NCBI GenBank assembly: GCA_003165615.1
Contig: PLWR01000642.1
Span: 1 to 16,517, forward strand
Origin: Acidobacteriota bacterium
GTDB taxonomy: Bacteria; Acidobacteriota; Terriglobia; UBA7540
DNA length: 16,517 bases
Direction of reading: 5' to 3'
Part shown: in pieces, positions 1 to 7,233 of the stretch
Layout of the letters: every line of letters starts with the position of its first letter
How positions within the stretch are numbered: the first letter of the stretch is position 1
Notes under the pieces: generated by a model
The model's database searches: none
What the model saw: the letters and a program-made list of their open reading frames with translations, nothing else
What the model was told of the DNA's origin: nothing
Translations under genes and position numbers: made by a program

Positions 1-1354
1 TGGTTTTTACTACGTCCATGCCCACACCGCGACCCGAGACATTGGTAACTTTTTCGGCGGTCGAGAACCCGGGGAGAAAGAGCAGGTTCAACAGTTCCCG
101 GTCGCTCAGACGGGCTGCCTGGTCAGGCGCGAGCAAGCCCTTTTCCAAGGCCTTCTGTTTGACACGTTCCAGATCGATTCCCGCCCCATCATCGGAGATT
201 TCAATATTGACCTGCCCTCCCTCGTGGAAGGCGCGCAAGAGGAGGTGACCCTCGGGGGATTTCCCGGAGGCCAAGCGCTTTTCAGGCATTTCAACGCCGT
301 GATCGACAGCATTGCGAACGAGGTGGGTGAGGGGATCTTTGATCGACTCGATAATGGTCTTGTCGAGTTCGGTCTCCTTGCCCTCCATCTCAATGTTGAT
401 CTGTTTCCCACAAGACGTGGCCAAGTCGCGGACCACGCGGGGGAACTTGCTCCAGATGTTTCCGATGGGCTGCATGCGCGTCTTCATGACGCCTTCTTGC
501 AGTTCGGTGGTGATGAGGTTCAACCTTTGGGAGGTGTTCAGGAAACTCGTATCCTGTTGCGTCGAGGAAAACTGCAGGATCTGGTTCCGGGCCAGGACGA
601 GTTCCCCTACCAAGTTCATCAACTTATCGAGCAAGCTCACATCGACACGAATGTTGCTGTCGGAAAGTGCCGGAGCGCGCGCCTCCGCCTGGATCTGCAG
701 AGCGTCCTGCACGGCGGCGGGCTTGGCTGCACCCTTTTCCACAAGGATTTCGCCGAGGCGGCGGTCATCCCCGTCGCGTTGGAGCTGCAGAGCCTCATCG
801 ACTTCCTCGGAATTAGCCTTGCCGGCTTGCACCAGTATTTCTCCCAGGGGCAAGGCAGGATCAGTATTCGCTGGTGCTCGGCCCGGCTCCTCCGCCACCG
901 GGGGCGCGGGAGGCAGTTCGACAGGAGGACAGGGTGGGGCGGTTGCCACAGGAGCAGGTGCTTTCTTCTCGCCGCCTTGCAAACGGGTCAGCGTATCGGT
1001 AAGGGAGGTGTAGTCACCCTCCCCCTCTTGACCTGTGGTTTCGATGCTGACGAGCATCTGGCGGACGGCGTCCACCAAGGCCAAAAGCGCCGAGGTGATC
1101 TCCGCATTGAGCAAGAGGTGACCGTCGCGCAGGTTGCTCAGGAGGTTTTCGCCGACATGCGCCACTGACTCCAAGCGGGGGAAGCCCAAGAAACCGGTTG
1201 TGCCCTTGATGGTGTGGATGGTTCGGAAGATGCTGGCAAGAACCTCGCGGGCCGTCGGATCTTTTTCCAGGATTACCAAGTCCCGGTCAAGCTGGTCAAG
1301 GTTCTCATTGCTCTCGACGAGGAAATCTTTAATGATGTCATCCATGTCGCCCAT
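1..1354 (-). CDS. cheA: Chemotaxis histidine kinase CheA, 3'-truncated by window edge
   Basis: CheA autophosphorylates and passes phosphate to CheY and CheB under control of chemoreceptors and CheW. The first 451 residues are visible. An N-terminal Hpt domain carries the phosphoacceptor His47 in HTIKGTTG. A Pro/Ala-rich linker covers about residues 131-168. Two LGEILV motifs follow at 169-192 and 199-222. The P3 dimerisation helices lie at about 233-295 (LLDKLMNLVGELVLARNQIL). The ATPase N box is HLVRNAVDHG near 344-353, the D box is SDDGAGID near 387-394, and the GRGVGMDVV box is at 441-449. The rest of the ATPase domain and the CheW-like P5 domain lie outside the window. The ATG at 1354 follows a GGGAG ribosome site about 10 nt upstream. 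No ordinary P2 CheY-binding domain is seen; the LGEILV pair sits in its place. A sigma-28-like promoter at 1550-1576 probably drives the gene with a leader of about 190 nt. The family call is very secure. Confidence 0.96.
   Translation of the reverse strand, partial: MGDMDDIIKDFLVESNENLDQLDRDLVILEKDPTAREVLASIFRTIHTIKGTTGFLGFPRLESVAHVGENLLSNLRDGHLLLNAEITSALLALVDAVRQMLVSIETTGQEGEGDYTSLTDTLTRLQGGEKKAPAPVATAPPCPPVELPPAPPVAEEPGRAPANTDPALPLGEILVQAGKANSEEVDEALQLQRDGDDRRLGEILVEKGAAKPAAVQDALQIQAEARAPALSDSNIRVDVSLLDKLMNLVGELVLARNQILQFSSTQQDTSFLNTSQRLNLITTELQEGVMKTRMQPIGNIWSKFPRVVRDLATSCGKQINIEMEGKETELDKTIIESIKDPLTHLVRNAVDHGVEMPEKRLASGKSPEGHLLLRAFHEGGQVNIEISDDGAGIDLERVKQKALEKGLLAPDQAARLSDRELLNLLFLPGFSTAEKVTNVSGRGVGMDVVKT
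689..850 (-). other. MshEN-like tandem motif pair inside CheA
   Basis: Residues 169-192 and 199-222 of CheA each follow the pattern (R)LGxxLVxxGx6(L/V)xxxLxxQ, with Leu, Gly, Leu-Val, Gly, Val, Leu and Gln at the expected spacing. The spacer is six residues. This is the signature of the MshEN domain, a c-di-GMP-binding fold first defined in the MshE ATPase and also found at the N terminus of some type II secretion and pilus ATPases. The first motif begins with Pro instead of the usual Arg; the second keeps Arg199. That the domain binds c-di-GMP here is inference. Confidence 0.7.
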
Positions 1355-1549
1355 TGCTGAGTTTCTCCCTTCGATTCAACCCGCAATTGCGCCGACCGGA
1401 CCAAGTGTCCGCGGTAATCGCCCGGCTCTCGACTGCGATTGGAGTCTTGTTTTCGAACTCTTGCATCTTCCAATTTCCCGGCGTGGTTGCTGTGCCCACC
1501 AACACACCTTGCGGTGGATGGAGAGCCTTTCCGTGTTCAAACACCCTTC

Positions 1550-1576
1550 TTATCGGCTGGATGATTTGCACCTTGA
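1550..1576 (-). promoter_or_regulatory. Sigma-28 (FliA-type) promoter for cheA
   Basis: Read on the minus strand, a -35 element TCAAGGTG (5 of 8 to TAAAGTTT) is followed by exactly 11 nt and a perfect -10 element GCCGATAA. Transcription should start near 1543, giving a leader of about 190 nt to the cheA ATG. The -35 matches the one before fliD (TCAAGGGA), which supports a local consensus. Confidence 0.75.
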
Positions 1577-1623
1577 GTTTTTTTCTGGGGAAAATGAGGA
1601 TTCTGGCAGGCGGGCAGTCAAGC

Positions 1624-1649
1624 GGGGATTGGGGGGTGGGGAAAGAGGG
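1624..1649 (+). other. Potential G-quadruplex tract
   Basis: Four G runs of 4, 6, 4 and 3 bases (1624-1627, 1631-1636, 1638-1641, 1647-1649) are separated by loops of 3, 1 and 5 bases, which satisfies the usual G-quadruplex rule. The tract lies about 50-75 bp upstream of the -35 element of the cheA promoter, with the G-rich strand as the template strand. Folding and function are unknown. Confidence 0.55.
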
Positions 1650-1953
1650 ACGTGGAAGTACTTCTCGATCTCCTTTAGGGGCGACAAAACCGCGATGAGC
1701 CGTACAGGATTCTTACCTCGCCCCTGGAGCGAACTCAATAGCTCCCAAGGGCGCGTGCCTAGATGCCAACGGGCTATCGGCTTGGGCTTTTAATGCCAGC
1801 CCCCTGGGCGCTCGAAAGTCCAGATTCCCGCATGGCGAGCCTTGTTTTGGCGCATACCGAACTGAAAGCCGCGGCGGCCAGTATTTGAGGCGAGTTTGCG
1901 TTCGCAAGGTGCAGGGGCGACGAGTTTGCAGCAATCATTCTGCCTGCCTGCGG

Positions 1954-2847
1954 TCACGAACGAAGGATGGAGCGCACGAGTTTCCGTGCTTCCATGACAA
2001 ATTCTTCCATCTCCTGGAGGAAACGGGCGGGTTCTGTCTTGGCGAGGGTCGGATGATCGCGGGTCAACACCGCCCAGGATGGATCTTCCTCCAACTTCCA
2101 ATCGGGTGCTTCATTGATGCCGTAGCCCAACTCGTGCATTTGGCAGAGCTGATCTGACAAGCTAACCAATGCGACCAGCACGGGATGGAGTTTTGCCTGT
2201 TGGACGTCGTGGTGATGTTCCACAACTTCCGTGATATCCTCCGGCAGGCGCCAGTGTTCGGCAAGGATTTTCCCCGTATCGCAGTGGGTGAAACCCAGAG
2301 CGGAACGCTCGGCTTGCTGAAGCGGGATCTTTTCGGATCGCGCCAGTTGAGCCGCGGCGCGGAACTCCTCCTGGAATGACATCATGTTCACAAGTTCGCC
2401 CAGATCGTGCAACAACCCTGCCAGATAAGCGCGCTCCGGTTCCTTGTAGCGGGCCTTGCAGGCGCAGAAACGGCTGACCAGTGCACAACCCAGGGAATGC
2501 TCCCAGAAGACCAGTGGGTCGATGACCCAGTTTTCTTTGGGCAAGAGATTGAGCAAGCTACAGGAAAGGAGTATCTCGCGGATTTGCCGCAAGCCCAGCA
2601 CAACGATGGCGCCATGCACGGACTTGACCTCACGGGAGCGGAAATACAGGGCGGAATTCGCCACCCGCAGGCACTGGGCAGCAATCGACTCGTCGCACGA
2701 CACTAAGTCGACAATGCGTTGGACATCCACCTCGTCCACCGGCCTTTCGAGATAGAACAGCAGGGGGCGAATGATGGCCGGAACCGTGGGGATGGAATTT
2801 AGCCTTTCCACTCGTTCGCGAATCAGCTCTCGGAGCGTGGGCGTCAT
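1954..2847 (-). CDS. HDOD-domain signalling protein
   Basis: This 297-residue cytoplasmic protein is filled by an HDOD domain, a relative of the HD phosphohydrolases that often accompanies chemotaxis and c-di-GMP signalling genes. The start of the domain is recognisable in LNSIPTVPAI (about 16-25), followed by IVDLVSCDESIAAQCLRVAN (45-64) and SVHGAIVVLGLRQIREILL (76-94). His147-Asp148 in LAGLLHDLGELV, His188-Cys-Asp190 and HHHD at 211-214 resemble the metal-binding positions of true HD enzymes, which many HDOD proteins have lost. I see no other output domain. The ATG at 2847 has only a weak AAGG ribosome site. It lies between motB and cheA on the same strand and probably works in motility regulation, but its ligand and activity are unknown. 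Confidence 0.9.
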   Translation of the reverse strand: MTPTLRELIRERVERLNSIPTVPAIIRPLLFYLERPVDEVDVQRIVDLVSCDESIAAQCLRVANSALYFRSREVKSVHGAIVVLGLRQIREILLSCSLLNLLPKENWVIDPLVFWEHSLGCALVSRFCACKARYKEPERAYLAGLLHDLGELVNMMSFQEEFRAAAQLARSEKIPLQQAERSALGFTHCDTGKILAEHWRLPEDITEVVEHHHDVQQAKLHPVLVALVSLSDQLCQMHELGYGINEAPDWKLEEDPSWAVLTRDHPTLAKTEPARFLQEMEEFVMEARKLVRSILRS

Positions 2848-2873
2848 GGTCGGCCTTGTTGTACCACTGCATC

Positions 2874-2881
2874 TTATCGGC
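2874..2881 (-). promoter_or_regulatory. Candidate sigma-28 -10 element before the HDOD gene
   Basis: A perfect GCCGATAA octamer on the minus strand lies 27 bases upstream of the HDOD start codon. No good -35 element is found 11 nt further upstream (CATGTTGA, about 2 of 8). The exact octamer and position favour a promoter, but the poor -35 keeps this uncertain. Confidence 0.4.
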
Positions 2882-2913
2882 AGCAGGGGAGCTCAACATG
2901 AGGCCGAAGTTCA

Positions 2914-3030
2914 GAAGGCAGTATGCATTAGGCAGCAGGCAATAAGGCTGTTGGCAGTCGGAAATGGGGATTCCCCTGCGGGGGGTAAACTAATATTTCC
3001 CGCTGCCACTGCCTACTGCCGACTGCCTTC
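2914..3030. repeat. GGCAGT-rich palindromic (REP-like) element
   Basis: A 117-bp element is bounded by inverted copies of GAAGGCAGT (2914-2922 plus strand, 3022-3030 minus strand). Both arms are built of degenerate GGCAGT/GGCAAT words. The left arm spans about 2914-2962 and the right arm about 3000-3030. The centre has GGGGATTCCCC (2967-2977), which can form its own small hairpin. The right arm extends into motB and provides its stop codon. The design resembles non-autonomous REP/MITE-type elements. Confidence 0.6.
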
Positions 3031-3825
3031 CAGCCCTTCAGGGATGGAGGCGAGCACGACGATATCGACCCGCCGGTTCTGGGCGCGGTCCTCAAGAGTA
3101 TCGTTGCCCGCCACGGGGTGATACTCTGCGTACCCGGCGGCGGAGAGGCGTATGGCGGGGAGGTTGTAGTGGGTAATGAACAACCTGATCAACTCTGTGG
3201 CCCGGGCGGTGGAAAGCTCCCAGTTGGAAGCGAACTGTGCGTTGTGAATGGGCACATTGTCCGTATGGCCCTCAATACGAATGTTGTTGGGCTTAGCGCT
3301 TAGCACCTGGGCAATGCGCTGCACCGCAGCTTCGGAAGCTGCCCGGAGCGTTGCCGAACCGCTATCGAAAAAGCCTATCTCCCGCAGGCTGATCACCAGC
3401 CCTTCGCGATTCGCCTTCAGAACCACTTCGTGCCGTTGAATCTCCGGAGCCAGGGCACTGGCAAGTTGTTTTTGCACGGCCCCCAGATCGTTCGGAGAGG
3501 GAGGGGATGCCAACATTTTCTCAAAAGGGGAAGCCATGCGCCCACGGCCGGACATTCCTTTTGCATCTTCAATAAGTTGTATGTTTTCTGCAGGTGAGGG
3601 ATCAGCGGTGACCATGGGGGTGCGAGAGTTGGCCGTTTGGAAGATGCCCATTTGTTCAAAAGCCTCCTGCATGGCCATGGAGATCTTCCCCACCTTGCGC
3701 TTATCTACCTGAGAGGAGGCGAAAAGGACCACGAAGAAGGCAAACAAAAGGGTTATGAAGTCCGCATACGAGACCAGCCATCGTTCATGACTTACATGTT
3801 CGGCAGTTTTTCTCTTCCGCCTCAT
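3013..3825 (-). CDS. motB: Flagellar motor stator protein MotB
   Basis: MotB anchors the stator to peptidoglycan and carries the ion-binding aspartate of the flagellar motor. The 270 residues show a basic N terminus, one membrane helix (about 17-37, in SYADFITLLFAFFVVLFASS) with the essential Asp22, a periplasmic linker or plug region (38-140), and an OmpA-like peptidoglycan-binding domain (about 154-258) including IRIEGHTDNVPI, ELSTARA and RAQNRRVDIVV. The YADF context resembles proton-type MotB more than PomB, but ion choice cannot be settled by reading. The ATG overlaps the motA stop by four bases (ATGA), indicating translational coupling. The last residues and the TAG stop lie within a palindromic repeat, so the extreme C terminus (GSRQ) may be element-derived. 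Confidence 0.96.
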   Translation of the reverse strand: MRRKRKTAEHVSHERWLVSYADFITLLFAFFVVLFASSQVDKRKVGKISMAMQEAFEQMGIFQTANSRTPMVTADPSPAENIQLIEDAKGMSGRGRMASPFEKMLASPPSPNDLGAVQKQLASALAPEIQRHEVVLKANREGLVISLREIGFFDSGSATLRAASEAAVQRIAQVLSAKPNNIRIEGHTDNVPIHNAQFASNWELSTARATELIRLFITHYNLPAIRLSAAGYAEYHPVAGNDTLEDRAQNRRVDIVVLASIPEGLEGSRQ

Positions 3826-4601
3826 GAGGAGGACTCCCGGGATTCCTCAAGCGGGGGAGCATTCGCCAAAAAGCCCTGTAACTTGGTCTCGACCATACGG
3901 GGGTTCAGACCTTCGAGGATGGAGATTACGCCTTCGAGCATCATCTCCCGCATCTGTTGCTCGGTCCGAATGCGGATTTTGAGCTTGCCGGCGGCGGGCA
4001 GGAAGAACAAGTTGGCGGCGCCCACTCCGTAAATCGTGGCCACGAAGGCCACGGCGATGCCACGCCCTACTTCACCAATGTTGTCTAAGTGTTGCATGAC
4101 TTGGATGAGGCCGAGGACCGCCCCGATAATGCCCACCGTGGGAGAAAAGCCACCGGCGGCCTCGAAGACCTGGGGGATGCGGTCTTCGTGCTCGGCCTGA
4201 TTATCGAGTTCAAGTTCCATCATCTTGCGCAGTTCTTGGGGCTCGGTACCGTCCACAGCCAGCATCAGTGACTTGCGAAGGAAAGGTTCCTTGATGTTGT
4301 CGAGTTCGCGGTCGAGGGACACAATGCCTTCCTTGCGAGCCTTTTGCGCGAAGCTGGCGATTTCTTTGACCAGTTCCTGCGGGTTTCTTTGAGGATCGAA
4401 GAAGACATGACCCAAGCGTTTGACGCTAGCCAGCACGATGGGGAGGGGAAACTGCAACATGACGGCGCCGAGGGTGCCGCCAAAAACGATCATGGCGGCC
4501 GTCGGCTGGATGACCTGGGCAAGCTTCCCGCCCTCCAGCAACAGGCCGGCCAGAATCCCTCCGACGGCAAGCAGCAATCCACCCCAACTACTCTTATCCA
4601 A
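3822..4601 (-). CDS. motA: Flagellar motor stator protein MotA
   Basis: MotA is the membrane subunit of the stator that converts ion flow into torque on FliG. The protein has 259 residues, close to PomA and short MotA proteins. Helices are visible near 6-22, 32-50, 150-170 and 180-203, with a cytoplasmic loop between the second and third containing the charged stretch ARKEGIVSLDREL (88-100). The functionally important prolines are present at Pro154 (GFSPTVGIIG) and Pro202 (FFLPAAGK). The start is a TTG preceded by AAGGGGA at suitable spacing; that ribosome site overlaps the TAA stop of flbD, 12 bases upstream, so the two genes are probably coupled. It forms one transcription unit with flbD and motB. 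Confidence 0.96.
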   Translation of the reverse strand: MDKSSWGGLLLAVGGILAGLLLEGGKLAQVIQPTAAMIVFGGTLGAVMLQFPLPIVLASVKRLGHVFFDPQRNPQELVKEIASFAQKARKEGIVSLDRELDNIKEPFLRKSLMLAVDGTEPQELRKMMELELDNQAEHEDRIPQVFEAAGGFSPTVGIIGAVLGLIQVMQHLDNIGEVGRGIAVAFVATIYGVGAANLFFLPAAGKLKIRIRTEQQMREMMLEGVISILEGLNPRMVETKLQGFLANAPPLEESRESSS

Positions 4602-4613
4602 GTTCAGGTCCCC

Positions 4614-4901
4614 TTAGCCCTCGTCTTCAGACGGCTCCTCCGGATCATCCGGCTTCTCGGGTTCCTCGGGCTCCTCAAGTTGCTCCACCGGATTCTCTGA
4701 AGGTGGGACAACCAACTGCGGCCCGCGGAGCCGCCGGCGGTATTCGAAAGTCCGGGTTATCACCTCTTCGGCGGTTTCAAGAACAACGATTTTTTCGCCC
4801 GTGACGAGAGTGATGACGGTGTCGGGCGCATTCTCGATGAACTTGATGAGGTCCGAATTGACGACCAAGGGCCGGTTGTTGAGCCGGGTCAATCGAATCA
4901 T
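4614..4901 (-). CDS. flbD: FlbD-family flagellar protein
   Basis: FlbD proteins are short conserved proteins encoded in flagellar operons of many phyla, commonly just before motA; their role is not well defined. The core MIRLTRLNNRPLVVNSDLI, then ITLVTGEKIVVLETAEEVITR, matches the whole family domain. I chose the ATG at 4901 because family members begin with MIxLTRLN. An in-frame TTG at 4934 would add 11 residues (MNSQVAQDTQV) and has a GGGAG close upstream, so it remains possible. After residue about 60 there is an unusual Pro/Glu/Asp-rich tail with EEPEEPEKP-like repeats ending in EDEG, longer than the family needs. This FlbD is distinct from the Caulobacter sigma-54 activator of the same name. 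Confidence 0.9.
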   Translation of the reverse strand: MIRLTRLNNRPLVVNSDLIKFIENAPDTVITLVTGEKIVVLETAEEVITRTFEYRRRLRGPQLVVPPSENPVEQLEEPEEPEKPDDPEEPSEDEG

Positions 4902-4967
4902 GACCTGCGTATCCTGTGCCACCTGGGAGTTCAAAGACTCCCGTACGTGACAATATCCCGCATTACT

Positions 4968-4975
4968 TCATCGGC
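4968..4975 (-). promoter_or_regulatory. Possible sigma-28 -10 element before flbD-motA-motB
   Basis: GCCGATGA (7 of 8 to GCCGATAA) lies on the minus strand about 65 bases before the FlbD ATG, in the gap after the TPR-glycosyltransferase gene. The sequence 11 nt upstream (GCATGACT) matches the -35 consensus poorly. It is offered as a candidate only. Confidence 0.3.
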
Positions 4976-5043
4976 AGTTTTCCTCGAGTCATGCGGGGAA
5001 ATTGGGCGTTAGAGGTGGTTATTTCGGCCCAGGCATAGAATTT

Positions 5044-6852
5044 TCACCTTTGCCGGATTCCGTTTGGTGCTTCGGCGGCGGTTTTCGCTACGAGGTCGCG
5101 CAGTTCCCGCCCGACGCGGGATACCACCTCCTGCCAATTCCCCATGGTGGATTGGCGAAACAGGCGCGCCGTGGGGTACCATGGGCTATCATCGCGTTCG
5201 AGCAACCAGCGCCAATCCGGCGAATTGTTTAACAGTATCCAGACCGGCTTGCCCATGGCCCCGGCGAGATGGGCCACGGAGGTGTCAATGGAAACCACCA
5301 GGTCGAGATGGGCGACAATTGCCGCCGTGTCGGCAAAGTCCTTCTGTTCATCCTGGAGATCGATTAAGTGCACACGGGGTCCCAACTGCTTCACCTGGCG
5401 AGCCGGCGCGCCCAACTGCAACGAGTAGAAAGTTGTACCTTCAAGGTTGGTCAACGGCGCGAGCTGTTCGAGCGGTATGGAACGCCAGAGGTCGTGAGGA
5501 TAATTCGGGTTGCCACCCCAAGCCAGCCCGATGCGTAGCGAATTCCCTCGCAGCCGTTGCCCCCATGCCTCGACGTGGGCGGGGTCCGGGTTGACATAGG
5601 GGATTCTGGCCGGAATGGTGCTCAAATCCGTGGCGAAGGCCAGAGGCAGACTGAGCAGGGGACAGTGCCAACGGAACTCCGGGGGAGTCTCGCCCTCGCT
5701 GATGACTTGCTGTGCCCCCTCGGTGCTTGCCAGCAGGCGACGCAGCCTTTTCTGGACCCCCAAGACGACTTGCCCCCCCCGCGCCGCCACCAGGGGAACA
5801 TACCGAACGCACTGCAAGGCGTCCCCTAAGCCTTGTTCGGCGTGCAGGAAAATGCCCGCGCCTTCCAAGGGCTCACCCTTCCATTGGGGCTGGGAAAACC
5901 TTCTTTGCGCGCGGCGAGCGCTCTCGCGATGTTCAAATTCCCCCCAGCCCCGCGCGAAGTTGCCCTCCGACAAGTGCAAGAGTCCCATGTAAGTGATGAC
6001 CTCGCTGGAGCTGGGGCTTAAGGCGCGAGCGCGTTCGTAACACTCCCATGCTCCCGCCCGGTCTCCCAGTTGGGTGAGGGCAGTTCCCAGTCGGAGGTGC
6101 GCGATGTACATTTGGGGATCGAGCTTTACGGCACAACGGTATGAGCCTGCCGCGGCAGGTATGTCTCCGCATTTGACGAAGAAATAACCCAGGTCTACAG
6201 CAGTCAGGGCGGAATCGGGTTTTAGCGCGAAAGAGCGCCGGAAAGCCTGACTCGCCGCCACCAGATTATTCATGTCAGCTTGCACAATGCCCAGCGTGTT
6301 GTAGGTTTCGAAGCGGGCCGGATCGAGGGCCACGGCGTGTTCGGAAAGCCTGAGCGCCTCGGGCAAAGCGTCCAGTTGACGTAGAACAATGGCCAGTTGG
6401 CAGTATGCCTGCGGAGACCCCGGCGCGAGCGCGAGCGCCCGCCGGTAAGCATCGGCAGCAGCCCGCAAATTTCCCACCCGTTCCTCCGTCAGGGCGAGGT
6501 GGGTATGCGCTTGCGCAGACTGGGGACACAACTCTACCAAGCGCCGGTAATGACCAAGCGCTCGTTCCAGCTCACCCTGGCCCAGGCAGGACTCCGCCAA
6601 GTTGTTCAGCACGGCCGGATCGTCGGGATGGAGGGCCAGAGCCTCCCCAAACAACTGACGGGATTTCTGATATTGGCCCGCTTCGAGAGCTAACAACCCC
6701 AGCCTATGGAGCGCCGGGGCGCACCGGGGGTCGGGCTTGAGAATCCCGTGGTAACGCCCTTCCCCCGGCCCCCTGGGCCCCGCAGGTTGATGCCTGATAC
6801 CTTTTTTCCGAACCTTCCGGACTTGGACGTCAACCGACCGTTGCTTGGACAC
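5044..6852 (-). CDS. TPR-glycosyltransferase, FlmG-like; probable flagellin glycosyltransferase
   Basis: The 602-residue cytoplasmic protein has about eight tetratricopeptide repeats (roughly 43-310; for example ALALAPGSPQAY and AVALDPARFETYNTLG), then a GT-B-like C-terminal domain. The latter shows HAEQGLGDALQCVRYVPLV (337-355), GLAWGGNPNYPHDLWRSIPL (442-461), SIDTSVAHLAGAMGKPVWIL (521-540) and PDWRWLLERDDSPWYP (545-560). This architecture is found in protein O-glycosyltransferases such as Caulobacter FlmG, whose TPR part docks flagellin. Its divergent position next to fliC supports the same substrate here; the sugar is unknown. The GTG start at 6852 has GAGG eight bases upstream. The first 42 residues are basic and Gly/Pro-rich and do not form the expected first TPR helix, so the N terminus may be atypical. 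Confidence 0.9.
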   Translation of the reverse strand: MSKQRSVDVQVRKVRKKGIRHQPAGPRGPGEGRYHGILKPDPRCAPALHRLGLLALEAGQYQKSRQLFGEALALHPDDPAVLNNLAESCLGQGELERALGHYRRLVELCPQSAQAHTHLALTEERVGNLRAAADAYRRALALAPGSPQAYCQLAIVLRQLDALPEALRLSEHAVALDPARFETYNTLGIVQADMNNLVAASQAFRRSFALKPDSALTAVDLGYFFVKCGDIPAAAGSYRCAVKLDPQMYIAHLRLGTALTQLGDRAGAWECYERARALSPSSSEVITYMGLLHLSEGNFARGWGEFEHRESARRAQRRFSQPQWKGEPLEGAGIFLHAEQGLGDALQCVRYVPLVAARGGQVVLGVQKRLRRLLASTEGAQQVISEGETPPEFRWHCPLLSLPLAFATDLSTIPARIPYVNPDPAHVEAWGQRLRGNSLRIGLAWGGNPNYPHDLWRSIPLEQLAPLTNLEGTTFYSLQLGAPARQVKQLGPRVHLIDLQDEQKDFADTAAIVAHLDLVVSIDTSVAHLAGAMGKPVWILLNNSPDWRWLLERDDSPWYPTARLFRQSTMGNWQEVVSRVGRELRDLVAKTAAEAPNGIRQR

Positions 6853-7233
6853 GGAATGACCTCACGCAAAACGCCAAGCCGCGTGGGCGGCGCGGCGGAG
6901 TCGCAAAAGCCGGTGGAAGGGTACATGGCAAGCCAGCCAGAGGTGAGGATTCTCTTCCTTGACCGGCGGGCGCAGTGCCCCGCCCCACTTCCTCAATATC
7001 TCGCTTTTGGGGAAGAAACTTTAACCGGTGGCGGTGAAAGAGGCTATTCGGCTGCCAAACCCGCGAAAAAACACCACGCCCTTTAAGCTTTTGCAATGCG
7101 TGCCGATAGGGGTCATTGGACTGAGAAACGGTTCCGTCCGTTGGAAAGAAGAACCATCGGCCCCTGCAAAGGCGCTGCGTATGGCCTACGTTCTGCGGCC
7201 CAAGACGGAAACCCGATATGAGAGGAGATTCTT
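6853..7233. other. Divergent intergenic region between TPR-glycosyltransferase and fliC
   Basis: These 381 bases contain no gene I can support. They hold the fliC sigma-28 promoter (7083-7109) and a leader of about 115 nt before fliC with a small AACGG/CCGTT hairpin near 7125-7141. No clear promoter for the leftward TPR-glycosyltransferase gene was found. Confidence 0.6.
7083..7109 (+). promoter_or_regulatory. Sigma-28 promoter of fliC
   Basis: TTAAGCTT (6 of 8 to TAAAGTTT) at 7083-7090, an 11-nt spacer, then GCCGATAG (7 of 8 to GCCGATAA) at 7102-7109. Transcription should start near 7117, about 115 nt before the flagellin ATG. Flagellin genes are the classic FliA target. Confidence 0.85.

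Larger units (their letters stand above)
1355..1953. other. Non-coding region between the HDOD gene and cheA
   Basis: No convincing gene is found in these 599 bases on either strand; the short open frames lack recognisable domains and good ribosome sites. The region holds the cheA promoter (1550-1576), a potential G-quadruplex tract (1624-1649) and an isolated minus-strand GCCGATAG at 1774-1781 without a partner -35 element. I could not identify a riboswitch. Confidence 0.6.

Noticed and set aside
224..1168. 314-codon plus-strand open frame opposite cheA
   Set aside because: The minus strand encodes unmistakable CheA domains throughout; the plus frame has no recognisable motif.
1774..1781. 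GCCGATAG on the minus strand as another sigma-28 -10
   Set aside because: The sequence 11 nt upstream (GCTGGCAT) does not match a -35, and no gene starts within a sensible distance before the cheA promoter.
6740..6852. Possible frameshift at the N terminus of the TPR-glycosyltransferase
   Set aside because: The first TPR helix is missing, but neither alternative frame encodes a TPR-like helix, and a good GAGG-GTG start exists in the current frame.
6869..6886. CTCACGCAAAACGCCAAG as a remnant of the CGCAAAG element
   Set aside because: Only one short, imperfect arm is present and no inverted partner is found.
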